NCBI GenBank assembly: GCA_013339895.1
Contig: JABACO010000006.1
Span: 9,554,531-9,618,530, forward strand
DNA length: 64,000 nt
Source of the DNA: Ephydatia muelleri
Lineage: Eukaryota; Porifera; Demospongiae; Spongillida; Spongillidae
Reading direction: 5' to 3'
Positions within the stretch are counted from its first letter, which is position 1. Each line of letters opens with the position of its first letter. The notes under the pieces were generated by a model. The model saw only the letters and a list, made by a program, of their open reading frames with translations. It did not search any database and was not told the origin of the DNA. A program made the position numbers and the translations under genes. Below are positions 26,201 through 39,200 of the stretch, piece by piece.

Positions 26201-29200
26201 ACCTTGTTCATGAAGAAAATAATCAAATCTAGTGTCCACTAATCAAATTGATAGTGCTAAACGTTAATGAGATTCATGCTGGCATTGGTTGAGCAATAAT
26301 CAGATTCATTGTAGTACAATGGCTAGCTGTATGAACTATCACAAACAAAAATTATACATGTATGAGGAAAAACAGAAATTGTCTGCAATGTTTAGAAAAG
26401 CTAGACTCTTTCGGACATACTAAACCAGGTATGTACAGAAGATGTAGCAAAGAAATACGATAGTCAAGAACGGTTTATTTATGTACTCTAAAGTTTCAGT
26501 CAGTATAGCAAGATACCCTGATACTGTATTTGAGTGGTTTTGCTCTATTAGAGCTTTCCATGGCACAAAAAAATTAATTGCCGGTTTCACACAAATTTGG
26601 AAAACACGTGCTGTGCACGAGGCAAACATTCATAACCTAACAAACCTTAGAGTATCTGATACATGTAGGTGGTTTTCTGATTGGAGATGGCAATACAATA
26701 TATCTGTCTCCATGAAAAAGCAAGTTATATAAATTTAGATGCTGACAAACTAGCAAATCTGACCACAAAGCAGCTGACTGTCCTTGTTGGAACACGATGT
26801 GCCACTACTGCCAGACAATAGGGCATCTCCAGTCTGTCTGCCTACAGAAGATGAGAAATTCCGCAGCAGCCGATGAAAATACAAACAGTTAAAGGTACAC
26901 TGTAATCAAGACAGTTCCTCAACTCCAGCAGGCCATTCATATGAACGAAGAGGTTTATGTTTGAGGTGGACACAAGAGCACGGGGCAACTTCTGCACCAT
27001 GGATGTCTGGAAACAGTTACAAAAGCCGACTCTCTCACCACCCACAGGTTGATATGAGGGGCAAATGCACAGCCCTTCCCGCAATGGGTGTTTGCACAGC
27101 AGCAGTTGCACTGTAGTGTTATGTACATGATGTGACCCATTGCTTACGCATTCTGAGCCATGACACCACAGAGCTTTGATATGTCCAGATAGAAAAAGAG
27201 GCATTAGCACTGACAGGGGTTTGCAAGAGAAGTTTTGTGATTACTTTGGTTGGCCTAAAGTTCCATCAACATGTATTCACAGACCATAAACCACTGGTGC
27301 CACTGCTGAGCACAAAATGGTTGGATGAACTACCTTACAGGTGCAAAGGTTTAGGCTGGGACTCATGCTCTACTGTTCTACAATCTCACATGTTCCAGGT
27401 AAAGACATGACATGTCAAGGGCACCCTCAATGGAAGCTACATCAATGAATATGTCAATGTGGTGATTGAGAACCTACCAGTAACAAAACGTCGCATTCAG
27501 CAAATCAGGAAACACAAGGAGGAAAATGCAATTTTGCGAGAAGTTTTGTTGCCAGATATGATGAACATACATCATGAAATAAAGCCTTACTATTCTGTCT
27601 TATCAGAACTGTCGGGTCTCCTACTGAGAGGATCATGGATTGTTATCTCTCAATCTCTGCAGGCAGATATCTTAACACAGGTACATAGGGGTCACTAAGG
27701 AATTACTAAATGCCGGGAATGTGCACAACAATATGTGTGGTGGCCTGGACTGTCTGTACAGCTCGAAGAGGTGGTGCGTAGGTGTCATGCTGCAAGGAAC
27801 AGTTGCACAACAGTAAGCGACTTAGGGAATCACCTTTACCTAGCTTACCTTGGCAGATAGCGACAGATTGGTTTTGACTGGCAAAATTCTGCTTACCTCA
27901 TAGTAGTAGATTACTCTTCAAGATTTATTGGGCTAAGCTCCTGTAGTATTCATGTACAGCTGCTACCATAGCGCGCCGCGTCAAACCAGTAAAACCAGTT
28001 GTTCGTGCTATCTTATATGTGGTGTGTTCTTGCTTGTCAGTCAGTTATCGACCACGTGTTCAGTTGTAGCTGTGTGTTCCTTAGTTGTCGTCTGTTGTAG
28101 CGCAGGCTGCGCGGAGCGATCGATTGCGTCTTCTCAGACGGGACGGATATTACAGCTCCACAGAACAACAACCCATGAGGTGATATAGCACATAAAAATA
28201 ATCTTTTTGCGCTATGGAGTGCCAGAGGAAGATGTCAGACATTTGCATCATCCCAGTTTCAACATTTCAGCAGAGACTATGGGTTTGATCACATCACCAG
28301 TAGTCCACTGAATCCACAGTCTAATGGAGAAGCTGAGTGAGCTGTGAAAACAGTAAAGGGACTGTGGAAGAGAAATGAAGATCAGTTTTATTCTTTACTA
28401 ATAGCTACACCTCTGCAGTTGGGATATAGTCCAGCAGAACTCATGATGTGTAGGAAACTAAGGACAAATCACCCAATGGTGCAAGAACAGAGGTTGCTTA
28501 AGTCCCAAATTTTCACAAGGTACAGGAACAAAGAGACAAACAGGCCTAACAGAGACAGAAGCAAATTTCAACACACACCACGGTGCTAGACCTCTACCAA
28601 CTCTACTGCCTGGAGAAAAAGTGTGGGTGACAGATTGTAAGGAAGTAGTTATAATAGAAGAGCTTTTCCCACGATCTTATATAGTCAAACAAACACTCAG
28701 GAAAGTTCAGGAGAAACGGACGAGAACGTGTACACATCACCCATGCAAAGGAGAGAGTTATGCAATCAGCAAGTGACAGCATGCCCTTTGAAGGTGTAGA
28801 GCCCATGTAGGAGTTAACGTGTCTGAAAATGGTCATGCAAACCATCAGGAGGAAAGACAGCTAGAAGAGAATCATCAGAGCGTGACAAAGGATTTCCCAG
28901 ACGTTGTTCAGGGAGAGGATAGTCAGATGAGAGATCACTCAGTTGAAAGAGGCCAAGTGGAGGAAATTTAAGCACAGGAGCCTGAAGAGATTATGATAAT
29001 CGAAATTCAAGTCATCTTGAAAAAGGGGATCACAATAACCAGCTGGACCCAAGAGATGGATCACAAATTGGTGTGATACGAACATAGAGTGGACAAATAT
29101 CCAGACCTGTGCATTATTTAGAACTGGAGAGTATTAGGTACATGACGCATGCACGGGAGTGGGGGGAACTTATTGGGATCGTGTATCATGGAATTGTGCG

Positions 29201-32200
29201 TGACTCATGATCGTCCTGACATACCAGTCAGTGAATACTACAGCACTACCAGGAACTAACATTTCCAGCACACTTCTGAAGTTCACCATTACCAAGGCCA
29301 ACCTGCTTGGGCATGATGCCACTATCAGGTTTGGCATCAATGTTTCAGCCCTGATGGGTCTCGCTGCAGACATCACTTCTTCGGTTTGCACTATTTCTCA
29401 TGTCCTTAAGCCAGACATGAATCTTCAGAACGCCTGCAAGCAGCTGTCCCAGGAATTCCCTGACCTGTTCAAACCAGAGCTGGGTTGCCTCAATGATGTA
29501 CAACTGGAGGTTAAGTTCAAATCAGACTTCAAACCAGTCTTCTGCAAACCTTGGGGGTGGTTCCCTTAGCCATCCAGGATGACCTCTGCAAGGCATACAA
29601 TGTCAGCATTGCTAGGGGTGTGTGGCAGCCTACTCAATTCAATAACTATGGAACCCTGCTCGCAAAGCAACTCTTCCTTGGCCAATCTGCGAGTATGTGG
29701 GGACTACTCAGTTACAGTAAACCCTCGGCTAGAGGCACGTCACTATTCTATGATGCATCCAGAAGACCACATGCAATGGCTAGGGGTGGTCAGAGACCTC
29801 TCCAATGCCTACAATCAGATTTAGCTTTCTCAAGAGGTCAGAAATGATTGGCTACTTAGCACACAAAGAGGGATACTTCTGCAGATCGATGCGCTTTCTT
29901 TTTGGAATCAGTACTCCACCTCGTTACTTCAAGGAAATAACGGACAAGCTAATTAGGGATCACCAAGGTGTGGCCGTATACATGGATGACATTCTGGTCA
30001 GTGGGGCTACTGTTCAGAACATCTCTAGAAACTTCGTTCACCCCTGAAATGTTTGGAGGAAAAGAATCTTTGCTGCCATCTGGAGAAATGCTCCTTTTCC
30101 CAGTTCTCCATTGAGTAACTTGGACACCCCTCTCGCACCAGGAAATATCAAAGGCAGTAAAAATGATGCTACCTCCAGAAATGTGTCCATTATCCATTCT
30201 TTCTTAGACCTGTGCAATTCTATGGCATGTTTCTGCCCAATTTGGCTACTAGCACCGAGCTAATTCATCACCTAACCAAGAAGAGTAGAGTAAACAAAAG
30301 CTTTTTAGAAGGTGAAAGATCTACTCTTGCCAGTCTTGGCTTATACAGTATTGGAGTACTTATATATTTTGCTTCCAGTGGGGATCTCGTGTGATGCTTT
30401 AGAAGACAGTTTGTGATTTTTTAATAGGTATCCTGATGGCAGTGAGTACCACATTTCTAATGCCTCAAAAACTCTCATAACTACCCAGCTTGGTTATCAA
30501 ATCCAGAAGGAAGCCCCATTTTCGTTCTAAACAAATTTCACCAGTACATGTATGGGCGTCCCTTAATTCTGGTGACTGACCAGAAGTCGATTCCTGCTTT
30601 ATTTGGACCAACAAAGGCAACTCCAGCACTCACTGCTAATAGACTGGCTTGCTGGGTTCTGTTGCAAAGTCAATACCAGTATAAAATTGAAACCACATAC
30701 TATGGAAATGCGGATGCTCTTAGCTGCTTTCCAGTGGGACCAGATGCACAGTTCAGTGAAGAGGAAGAGATGGCAGATGTGGACACTGTACTATCAAGAC
30801 CACAGAAGTGCAGCTCAATTCCACAGACCCAGAAAAGCTGTCTAAGGAATAATGTCTAAGGCTGTACATTGATGACAGAGATTCATGATGTGACAAGGGA
30901 AGGATAGCAACCTAACGAGGGATCAGAAGTAGACACAAAGGGACATTAGGAGTTTTCCAAAGGCTGGCCGTTTCTCTCTCCACAGCTCTTGGGTGCAACA
31001 TGTATGGCTCAAGAGACATCATTCCTTCACTGCTTACAGTCTCAAGTTCCACAGCTATTACACCTCCTGGGGCATTTCGAGTGCTGCGGATGAAACAGTT
31101 AACTAGTACGCACAGCTGTGTACTGGCCACACATTGATACAGACATCATGAATCTCTGTCATCAATGTACAACATGTGCAGTGCACCAGGCAAGCCACCC
31201 AAGTCAATCACATATCCCTGGATGAAGCCTTGGGTCGAGTGCATGTTGACCCACTATCAATTCCTGGGGTCTAACCAGTTGGTCCCCATTGATGCATACT
31301 CCAACGATGTCCACACAGAACTGCTTGAGCAATATTTTGCTCATTTCGGCTACCCCCATTCCATCATCTTTCTCTTTCGAGGAGTTAAAGGCATATGGTC
31401 AAGAGAGAGACATCACCCACCTCACTTGTGCATCATACCATCAAGAGCACTTGGTTCAAACATTCAAACAGGCCCTCTCAAAATCATTTCTCCCATCCAG
31501 AGCAGCACTAGCACTGCAGATGTTCCTGATACAATATCGACAAACAACTCTGTACTCCAAGCGAAATTCTGAATGGCTAGCAGATCAGGGCAAAATTGAT
31601 GCAATACTACCCATCTCCTGCACACATGGCTCGATGTCGGCAGACCTGAGCCGCAACAAAATCACAGGCTCGAGGGGCTCCCGAATGAGTTACTCCCATG
31701 TACTCAATGGGTACAACTTGCTATGCTCTCTCCTATGGCCCAGGATCCAAGAAGAAGCCTGCAGGGTATTTGACCCTAGCAGTGTCAATGTGCGAGTGGT
31801 TCCCAAACAACACATTGAACAGCTATGACCACAAAAGCCACAAGAAAGTGAGCCCCTAGAATTGGTGTATGATTTGATGACCCATGTAGGCAAGGGGGTG
31901 ATGTAGTTCTCACCTGTGGGATGCTTTTGTTGGCCATCAAGCATAAAGGTGGAGGATGGCAGTAGTTTTACATCTGATATGTCTCACTCCTGGCCTTAGT
32001 GCAAAATTAGGTAGGTGGAAAAATAGCTGGCATTCAACTTTACCATAACATCTCCATTGACACCTAAAATTTTGGGACCAGTCAAGTACCCATTCTGGTT
32101 TTGTGGCCGAGGTGGCAGAAATCAGCAAATATCGCATCAACAATGCTAAGTGTTCTGAGCTAGGGTGGAGTTGTCTTCCCTTAGCAGTGGAGACCTACGG

Positions 32201-33173
32201 TAATTTGGGGTAGGAAGCGATCAACACATTTGCACTCCTGTCCGGCCGAATAGCCGTGGATCAGGATATATGAGGAGCAAGGTCACTCATGCCAGTTCTT
32301 ACAGCCAGTAGAACCTTACCTTGACCAGGTCCATTGCCCGAGCCATCTTAGCTAGGGGTCTTGGTGGTGAACATTAGCATGCAACCTTTTAGTACACCTC
32401 CACTGTCAAATGACTGCGCTGTTACTACCAGCATCCACCTTATAGTATAACAGTACGGGTACCAAAAAAAAAAAGAACTTTTCCATGTCTGCTGTGCTAT
32501 GCTTCCATAGGTTAAACATTATCTGTACCAGCTACAATACAGTAAATTACTAGTAAATGTTCGACATGTGTAACTAACTGAGACTATGCATGGATTGGGT
32601 CTGAAGTAATCCTGTGAGTTATAAAATGTCCATATGGGATCTTATAATAATAAAACAAATTACTTGCCTCATTAATTTCAATGATCTATTTATTTCATGA
32701 GTGAACATGGCATCCGGTTTCCACGTGGCGTGTTAATGCCATTCAAGGTCAGTACCTTTTCCATACAATATAAGGATCACCCAAACTGCCCACCATACCA
32801 CTTTCAGAAGCTGCTCAGAGAGTGACAAACTGAAATGTATTTGTGGGAAGGCACTCCAAAAAGAAAGACAATAAAAAGGTAAGGCACTCATAAAAATGGC
32901 AAGACGCTGTGATTTTTTTAAGACTAGCTAGGGAGTTCAGCCTCTAAGCACACTATGGTATAGGTGCGTTTCCTCAATATAAGTGCAAGGTTCAGAGTAG
33001 CTTTTTGTTACATTTGAACTGCTCAAATGCTTGGGCAAAAGACTGCACAGAGCCTTATTCTTTACATGCAACGAGCACACAATGAACCAGTTATAACGTG
33101 TGGTGCTTACCTATACATGCGATGAATAAATGTGTATGCTTATAGCACAACAGTATGGTGTAGAATGCTCAAT

Positions 33174-33218
<45 letters not shown>

Positions 33219-36200
33219 CAATAGCCATGTCACGAAAAGTCACAAGGATTTCACTAACAGGTGAAGAAAAGTGCTTTATTGCTAAAAGGAAAGTGCAAAT
33301 GGGCCATTTAGAAGAAATAGTGGCTGCATGGTTTAAACAGCTGACAGGAAAGGAGGTCCATTGATCTGTAGTAGGCAAGGCTGTCAGAGCTGGCTTCCAC
33401 AAGTTGGTACTCAAAACACCGGAAGCCAAAAGATGGAAGAGACGTAGTCCTAAGTGGCCTCTGCTAGACACTTAGCAGGCAAGAGGTCTATGGCAATAAA
33501 CAGAGGTTATTTTTATTATTGTATAGTGTGCGTGAACACAATTGTGTACTGTCTGATGCTCTCCTGCTGTCCAAAGCAGCTGAATTGGCGCAGGAACTGA
33601 ATATTAGTGTAATACCATCTGGTCCTTCCACCAGCCAGCCATCGCCCAGTGCAGCCAAGCCTCCTTCCACCAGCCAGTCATCGTCCAGCGAAACCATGCC
33701 TTCACGCCTCCTTCCACTAGCCTGTCTTTGTTCACATCAACCACACCTCCATTTGACGATGATTCCACTGCTGGTGACAAGCTAATCTTAAGTCATGGCT
33801 GGCTAGCAAATGGAAAAGACAACATGGTGTATTTTTTGTACGCCTGCACAGGGAAATTATGGTAGTGCTTATCAGCAAGGGTACAAACAGAGTTGCCTAG
33901 TATCATTGAAAGATACAAGTCTGAAGATGTGATGAGACAGGATTGTACTACAGGCAAGCTGTAAGTTTGTTGGGACACCACACATTTATTTTTACAACAA
34001 CTCTATTATCTCAGCCTGAACACTACTGCCAATATCCGTGGAGCCAAAAAGTCAAAAGATCACATCACATTTGCTTTATCAGTCAATGTAACTGCTTCTT
34101 AACATCTAAAGCCACTTGTGATACACAAGTTCAAACGACCCCATTGCTTTAGCAAGACTTTTGATCCAAATATAGTCTCATTTGTTATTACAATAATCCA
34201 ACAGCATGGATGTGCAATGAGGCAATGCCAACGTAATTACATTACTTATGGTAATACTTTTTGTATTTGCATGAAGATGGAGTGGTCAAGGAAGGTCAAT
34301 GACAGTTCAAAAACCAGAAACTGAATTGTCTGGTGCTTGTAGACAATGCTGCATTCCATACCATAGCCAACATGGTTGTTACCAAAGTGGGGAGCTTCAA
34401 GATAAGCATTCTCCTACTTCTCTTGCTGCCCGCAATCTGCACCTCTGTAGTTCAGCCGCTAGGTCAGGGTGTGATTGCTGCTCTGAAAGCTCAATATAAA
34501 AGCAAGCTGGCCATGCAACACTGGTGATGCAGTATGATGTAAAATCCATCCCAGGATTTATGAGCTCTGTCACTAGAAACCAGTGTCAAACATGTTTGGC
34601 ATACTTCTACATATAGCTTGTTAATAAGTACAATAACAAAAAATAACTATCTGTTTTTAGGCAATCATATGGTTACAGTGTGCATAGGGACATATCTGCT
34701 TCCACAATTGTCAACTGCTGGTGCAAGACAGGGCTAAACTTAACTGGCGAATATTAGGACTAGGTACTTAGGGTAGGGTCGAAGACCCTTAGAGTTTACA
34801 ATTGTTAAGCTGCTTCGGGAGGCACCTTTGACACCATATAGTACGCTTCACATGCTATATCATTTTCCCTAATGGTGCCATCTTCTGAGACCTGATAGGA
34901 CTGCAGTACAAGCAGCTGAAGCTGCAGAGGATGCCCATTTGAGGGCAATATAATCTGCTATTGAAAGACTATCTGTGGATAGTGGAGTTGAACACAGATG
35001 ACTGCAGCAGAATGGGTGATGCCTCCTGGGAAGACAGTGACTGAGGGTGTGAAATGGATATCAGAACTTGCTTCAGCTATGGAGCATTGACTCAAATTGA
35101 CCTTAGCCTTTATTATCACGCAACTTCTTCCTCCACTTCCATACAGCATTGAAAACCAGATTGGAAGTATTTAAATTCTTCCACTTGCTTCAAGGCAAGG
35201 AGCTGTTGTTGAGTAAAGGTGCTCAGACGATTTGCAAAATAAACAAAGATGTGTCTGTACTCTATTTGTGGCCAAATTTTCATGTCATCACGGAATCTAT
35301 GGCTGTTTGTTTCCAAATAAGGGTCATCATAAACAGTAAGGCCTGCAGTTTGCAATTTTTCACTGTAGCATTGAGCAGTCTTCACATCCACAGCACACTA
35401 ACACGTTCCCAATATACACACATTAATGTTTAGCCTACCAACACATTATCCACGTGATTGTCACGTGGAATTTAATGAGACACACCCTAGCAAGGAAATT
35501 ATGTATCAGCGCATTCTACAGTAAGTGTGCAGACACGAACGTGGTGCTTATATCGAGCTTAGACTGTATACACTGGTTTGGCTTACCTTGACAGTTGCCC
35601 TGCCCATTGGCAGGGAGCTTAACAACACAAGTGTGAGGACGTCCTTTATAGGCGGTACCCAAATTGTAAACTGTACCATCCGGATCAACGTGTGGGTGAG
35701 CTGTTGCTGTATTTATTGCAACATACTTCGATAAGTTTATCTGAAATTGTTAAAACGGATGTTTGACATTGACATCAAAATGCATGAGTGATGATGCACT
35801 GCTACAACAATATGTTTAAATAGTATCAATTAGATGCATGTGTAATTAAATTTCAGTAAGGTCATGCACGGATCAAAGTTGTGAAATGATGGAAATAATA
35901 GATCAATAAATTATATTTAACCTAAGTTGTATAATAAGCCAGCAACATTTGGTTACTTCAATACAGCACCATGTTCCAAATTTCTTGGTCTATTACTGCA
36001 CAAGTAGCACGTCAAAAGTCTGCGATAGTGGTTTAACAGGAAGAAAACTTTCATGGCAACAAATTTATGCTTTAACTGTAAAGAGTAAATAAGGAAGTGG
36101 AGAGTGTTGGACATTGTATGACTTATAGCATATTTGCTGTGCTTCCAATTTACATACAGTGCATTTTGTAAATTTATTTAGACTATCCTGAATCCGTTTC

Positions 36201-39200
36201 AAACAAAACTATACCTAACCGGCAAGGCAAGAACAAATAAAATTCACGCATGCAAAATGCATTGCATCACATGTTGAAAGAAATACTAGTGAAGAAAGCA
36301 CAACCAAAATGTGCTATACCCTCTCCATTGTATCCAATGTGCCTGGGTCGATTCTGTGTATGACATTCACTTCAGTTGCAACAACGATGTCTTCACCAAT
36401 GGGATACAGATTGACATTGCAATTGTCAGTGACTTCATTATTAGGTGAGAGAATCTGAAAATTTGCCATTATCCTGCAAAAGAAACCGAAATGACACTAC
36501 TGATTCTAAATGCAGATGCATTTAAGTGACTAGGCATGAATAACATAAGCTGATCATTGTGCATCCCTAAAACTGACTTGGTGATAAGAATATGAAATCA
36601 TAAAAATATTTATCCATTAACCAGAAAACAACACATTTCTGCAGCTGGACCTTGGGCAAACCATGCACACATGAATTTCTTTAATAGGATAGGGTTTTTG
36701 TAAACAATCTTAGTGAGTAAGGGGTATGCACAAGCAGTTTCACAACTGTCCCTTATAATAATAAGACTGATAATAATGTCCTTCCATATCCGGTTAAATA
36801 GTATTATAAGTGAAGTATTGGAAAGAGCAAGTGATAATTAACAGAAGTGTCAAGTGCAAATGTATCCTGGCTGCAGAAATATGCACATAACTTTTGAGAA
36901 CCTGACTAGTCGATTTGTTATAACCGCATGCAATGTGATTTGGTTATACCTCAACATGCACATTATGTAATACTATCTAACTTCTGTTTTTTTTAATAAC
37001 ACTAGACAGTAACATTTACATCATTATTTGCCAATTTTCACGCAGCCAACTGGACTCTCTCCCTGAGGGGTAAACAAGCAACCAATTCAGTTGCCAAGGT
37101 TAAAGGCAGCATGCACAGTCTACAGTTACAGATTTTAGTGCAAATTGATGGTCACCACTTGTTTCATTTGCACGCTTTATTTGCAACTTTCATAATGTAC
37201 TGTGCAAAAAAAACTGATCACATTTTCTGACTGATATGCTAATATTATTTTTAAAGTACAATATAGACAAGGCATTCCTAAAGGGATGCATGGTTTAAGA
37301 GCTAATGACATAAAAAGCAAGGATAATAAGTGCTGTGTGCAATTACTGCGACGGTTATGTGTTAAGTAGGCAAGCATGTGCCCTGTTTGCCACATGTGCA
37401 GTTAGTTGTTATTTAGTCTGTGTGCTTGTTTGTCCACACTATCATTTAGGGCTTCAAACTCCATGACACCATAAATCCAATACCTATGACAATGGCTCAT
37501 GAGATAGCAACTGCCAATTAAGCACAGGTGCATGAATGATAACAACACATTCAATAAAAGGCTTGGGTGTTCCATGTAAAATCAGACCATCTTTTGGCAC
37601 CTATGTCTCAGAAATTGTTTCAAATGTTCACATGTTTGTTATTTCAATTCAAAAAAAAGTATATCATTTTTTTCATTCCTGGTTAGTTTTTTTCCTGAGT
37701 TTTTGCCACACAAATATTAATATTTAATCATTACTGTCCATCTTTACCCTAGAGATGTTAGTATGGTAAATTGGATATCATATGACAGCATACAATTATA
37801 ATGAGTGCAAGAAGGTATTATTTTGTTTGTAATTTTATTGTAAATCTATATAATCTATGTGTGTTTGCCGTTGATTCTCGATCAATACCGCGTCATGCAT
37901 TTAATCACTAGAAAGGCAGAGCCACTCTATGAAAATATCATCGCTGCGTATGGGGCATTTAGAGGATGTTACATACAATAAACATTTTGCGTGGCAGTAT
38001 TTATATGTGGAGCCTACAACCGTACTCCGTACACTACATATAAAAAACCGTAGTAAGGTATAAAAAACAAGTCCACTATGGTCCATAATGGAGCACAAAC
38101 GTAGTCCGAGTCCGGTATGGCAAAATTGTATTGTAGCATACTGTAAATGAAATCCATCCCTCAGGGTCAGACTGAGGTCTTTAGTACCAAGCTCATGTGA
38201 TACTTTTCGAACATGATACTGCCTGAACAACAATAAGTAAATCCCACCTTTGGAAGAGAGTTTTGCATGGATCAGGGTAGCCCAGAGTGCCAAACTCAGT
38301 AACTACAATTCTGTTGGCTGCAGTGTTCTTTTTAAATGATTCGCTGTGCAGGTAACGGCTTCGATATTGAACTTTACCTAGATAGGAACAAGCATTTCCA
38401 ATCACATTAAAAATGTTAAGCAACCATTAGTATTTGGTTATTTAGACACATGACTGTATATGTATATCATTTTAATGGCTGCAACTGAGATTAGTAACAC
38501 CGGCCAATGAAACAATTAGAATTATACACATTATGAACATACAGAAGCCATACAGAAACAGCTAGAGTACAGATTGCAGCAATTACTAATGTACCTTCAC
38601 TGTCGTTGAATTTCCTACTTAACAGTCTCTTTGCCATTTGTGTGAATCTTTCCCGGCCAGCACATTTTAAAAATAAAAGTTTACATACATAAAAAAAAAC
38701 ACATGGGTAGAGCTCTCTGTATGTCTGTTACACAATTGGTGTCCTTGGTAAAAGCAAAAGATGTTCAATTTCAATCTTGACTGCAGCTCCTGCCACATGC
38801 CATCAAAACATAACCAAGTTCCTCATGACAGTCTTGATCAGTTAGTGCCTATTGTATGCACCAATACACAAAATGTGCCTTTTGATAACTAGAGTGCACA
38901 TGTTGTCAAGCAAGATTAAGCAGTGCAAGATGCAACAAGACCACAAATCGGTTGTTTCCCTCAAGAATTGGTTATTTATTCCTGCTAACTTATCACTAGG
39001 GCTGGCAAATTTACTAAGTAACAGAGATAAAGGTAGTGAAAGTAATATGAAGAAGCTTTTGAATAATAAAGAGATCAGTATAATTTTGACACAGACTTTT
39101 CAACAAAGTTGTCTAGCAATATCTATAATAGAGGGAGAATCCAATTGTGTTTGCACACAAGACTCTATTCATAAGAAAATACCTGCATGTACTACACAGT

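Noticed and set aside
26481-26732. 83-codon plus-strand frame before element C
   Set aside because: No similarity recognised and no continuity with the Gag region downstream.
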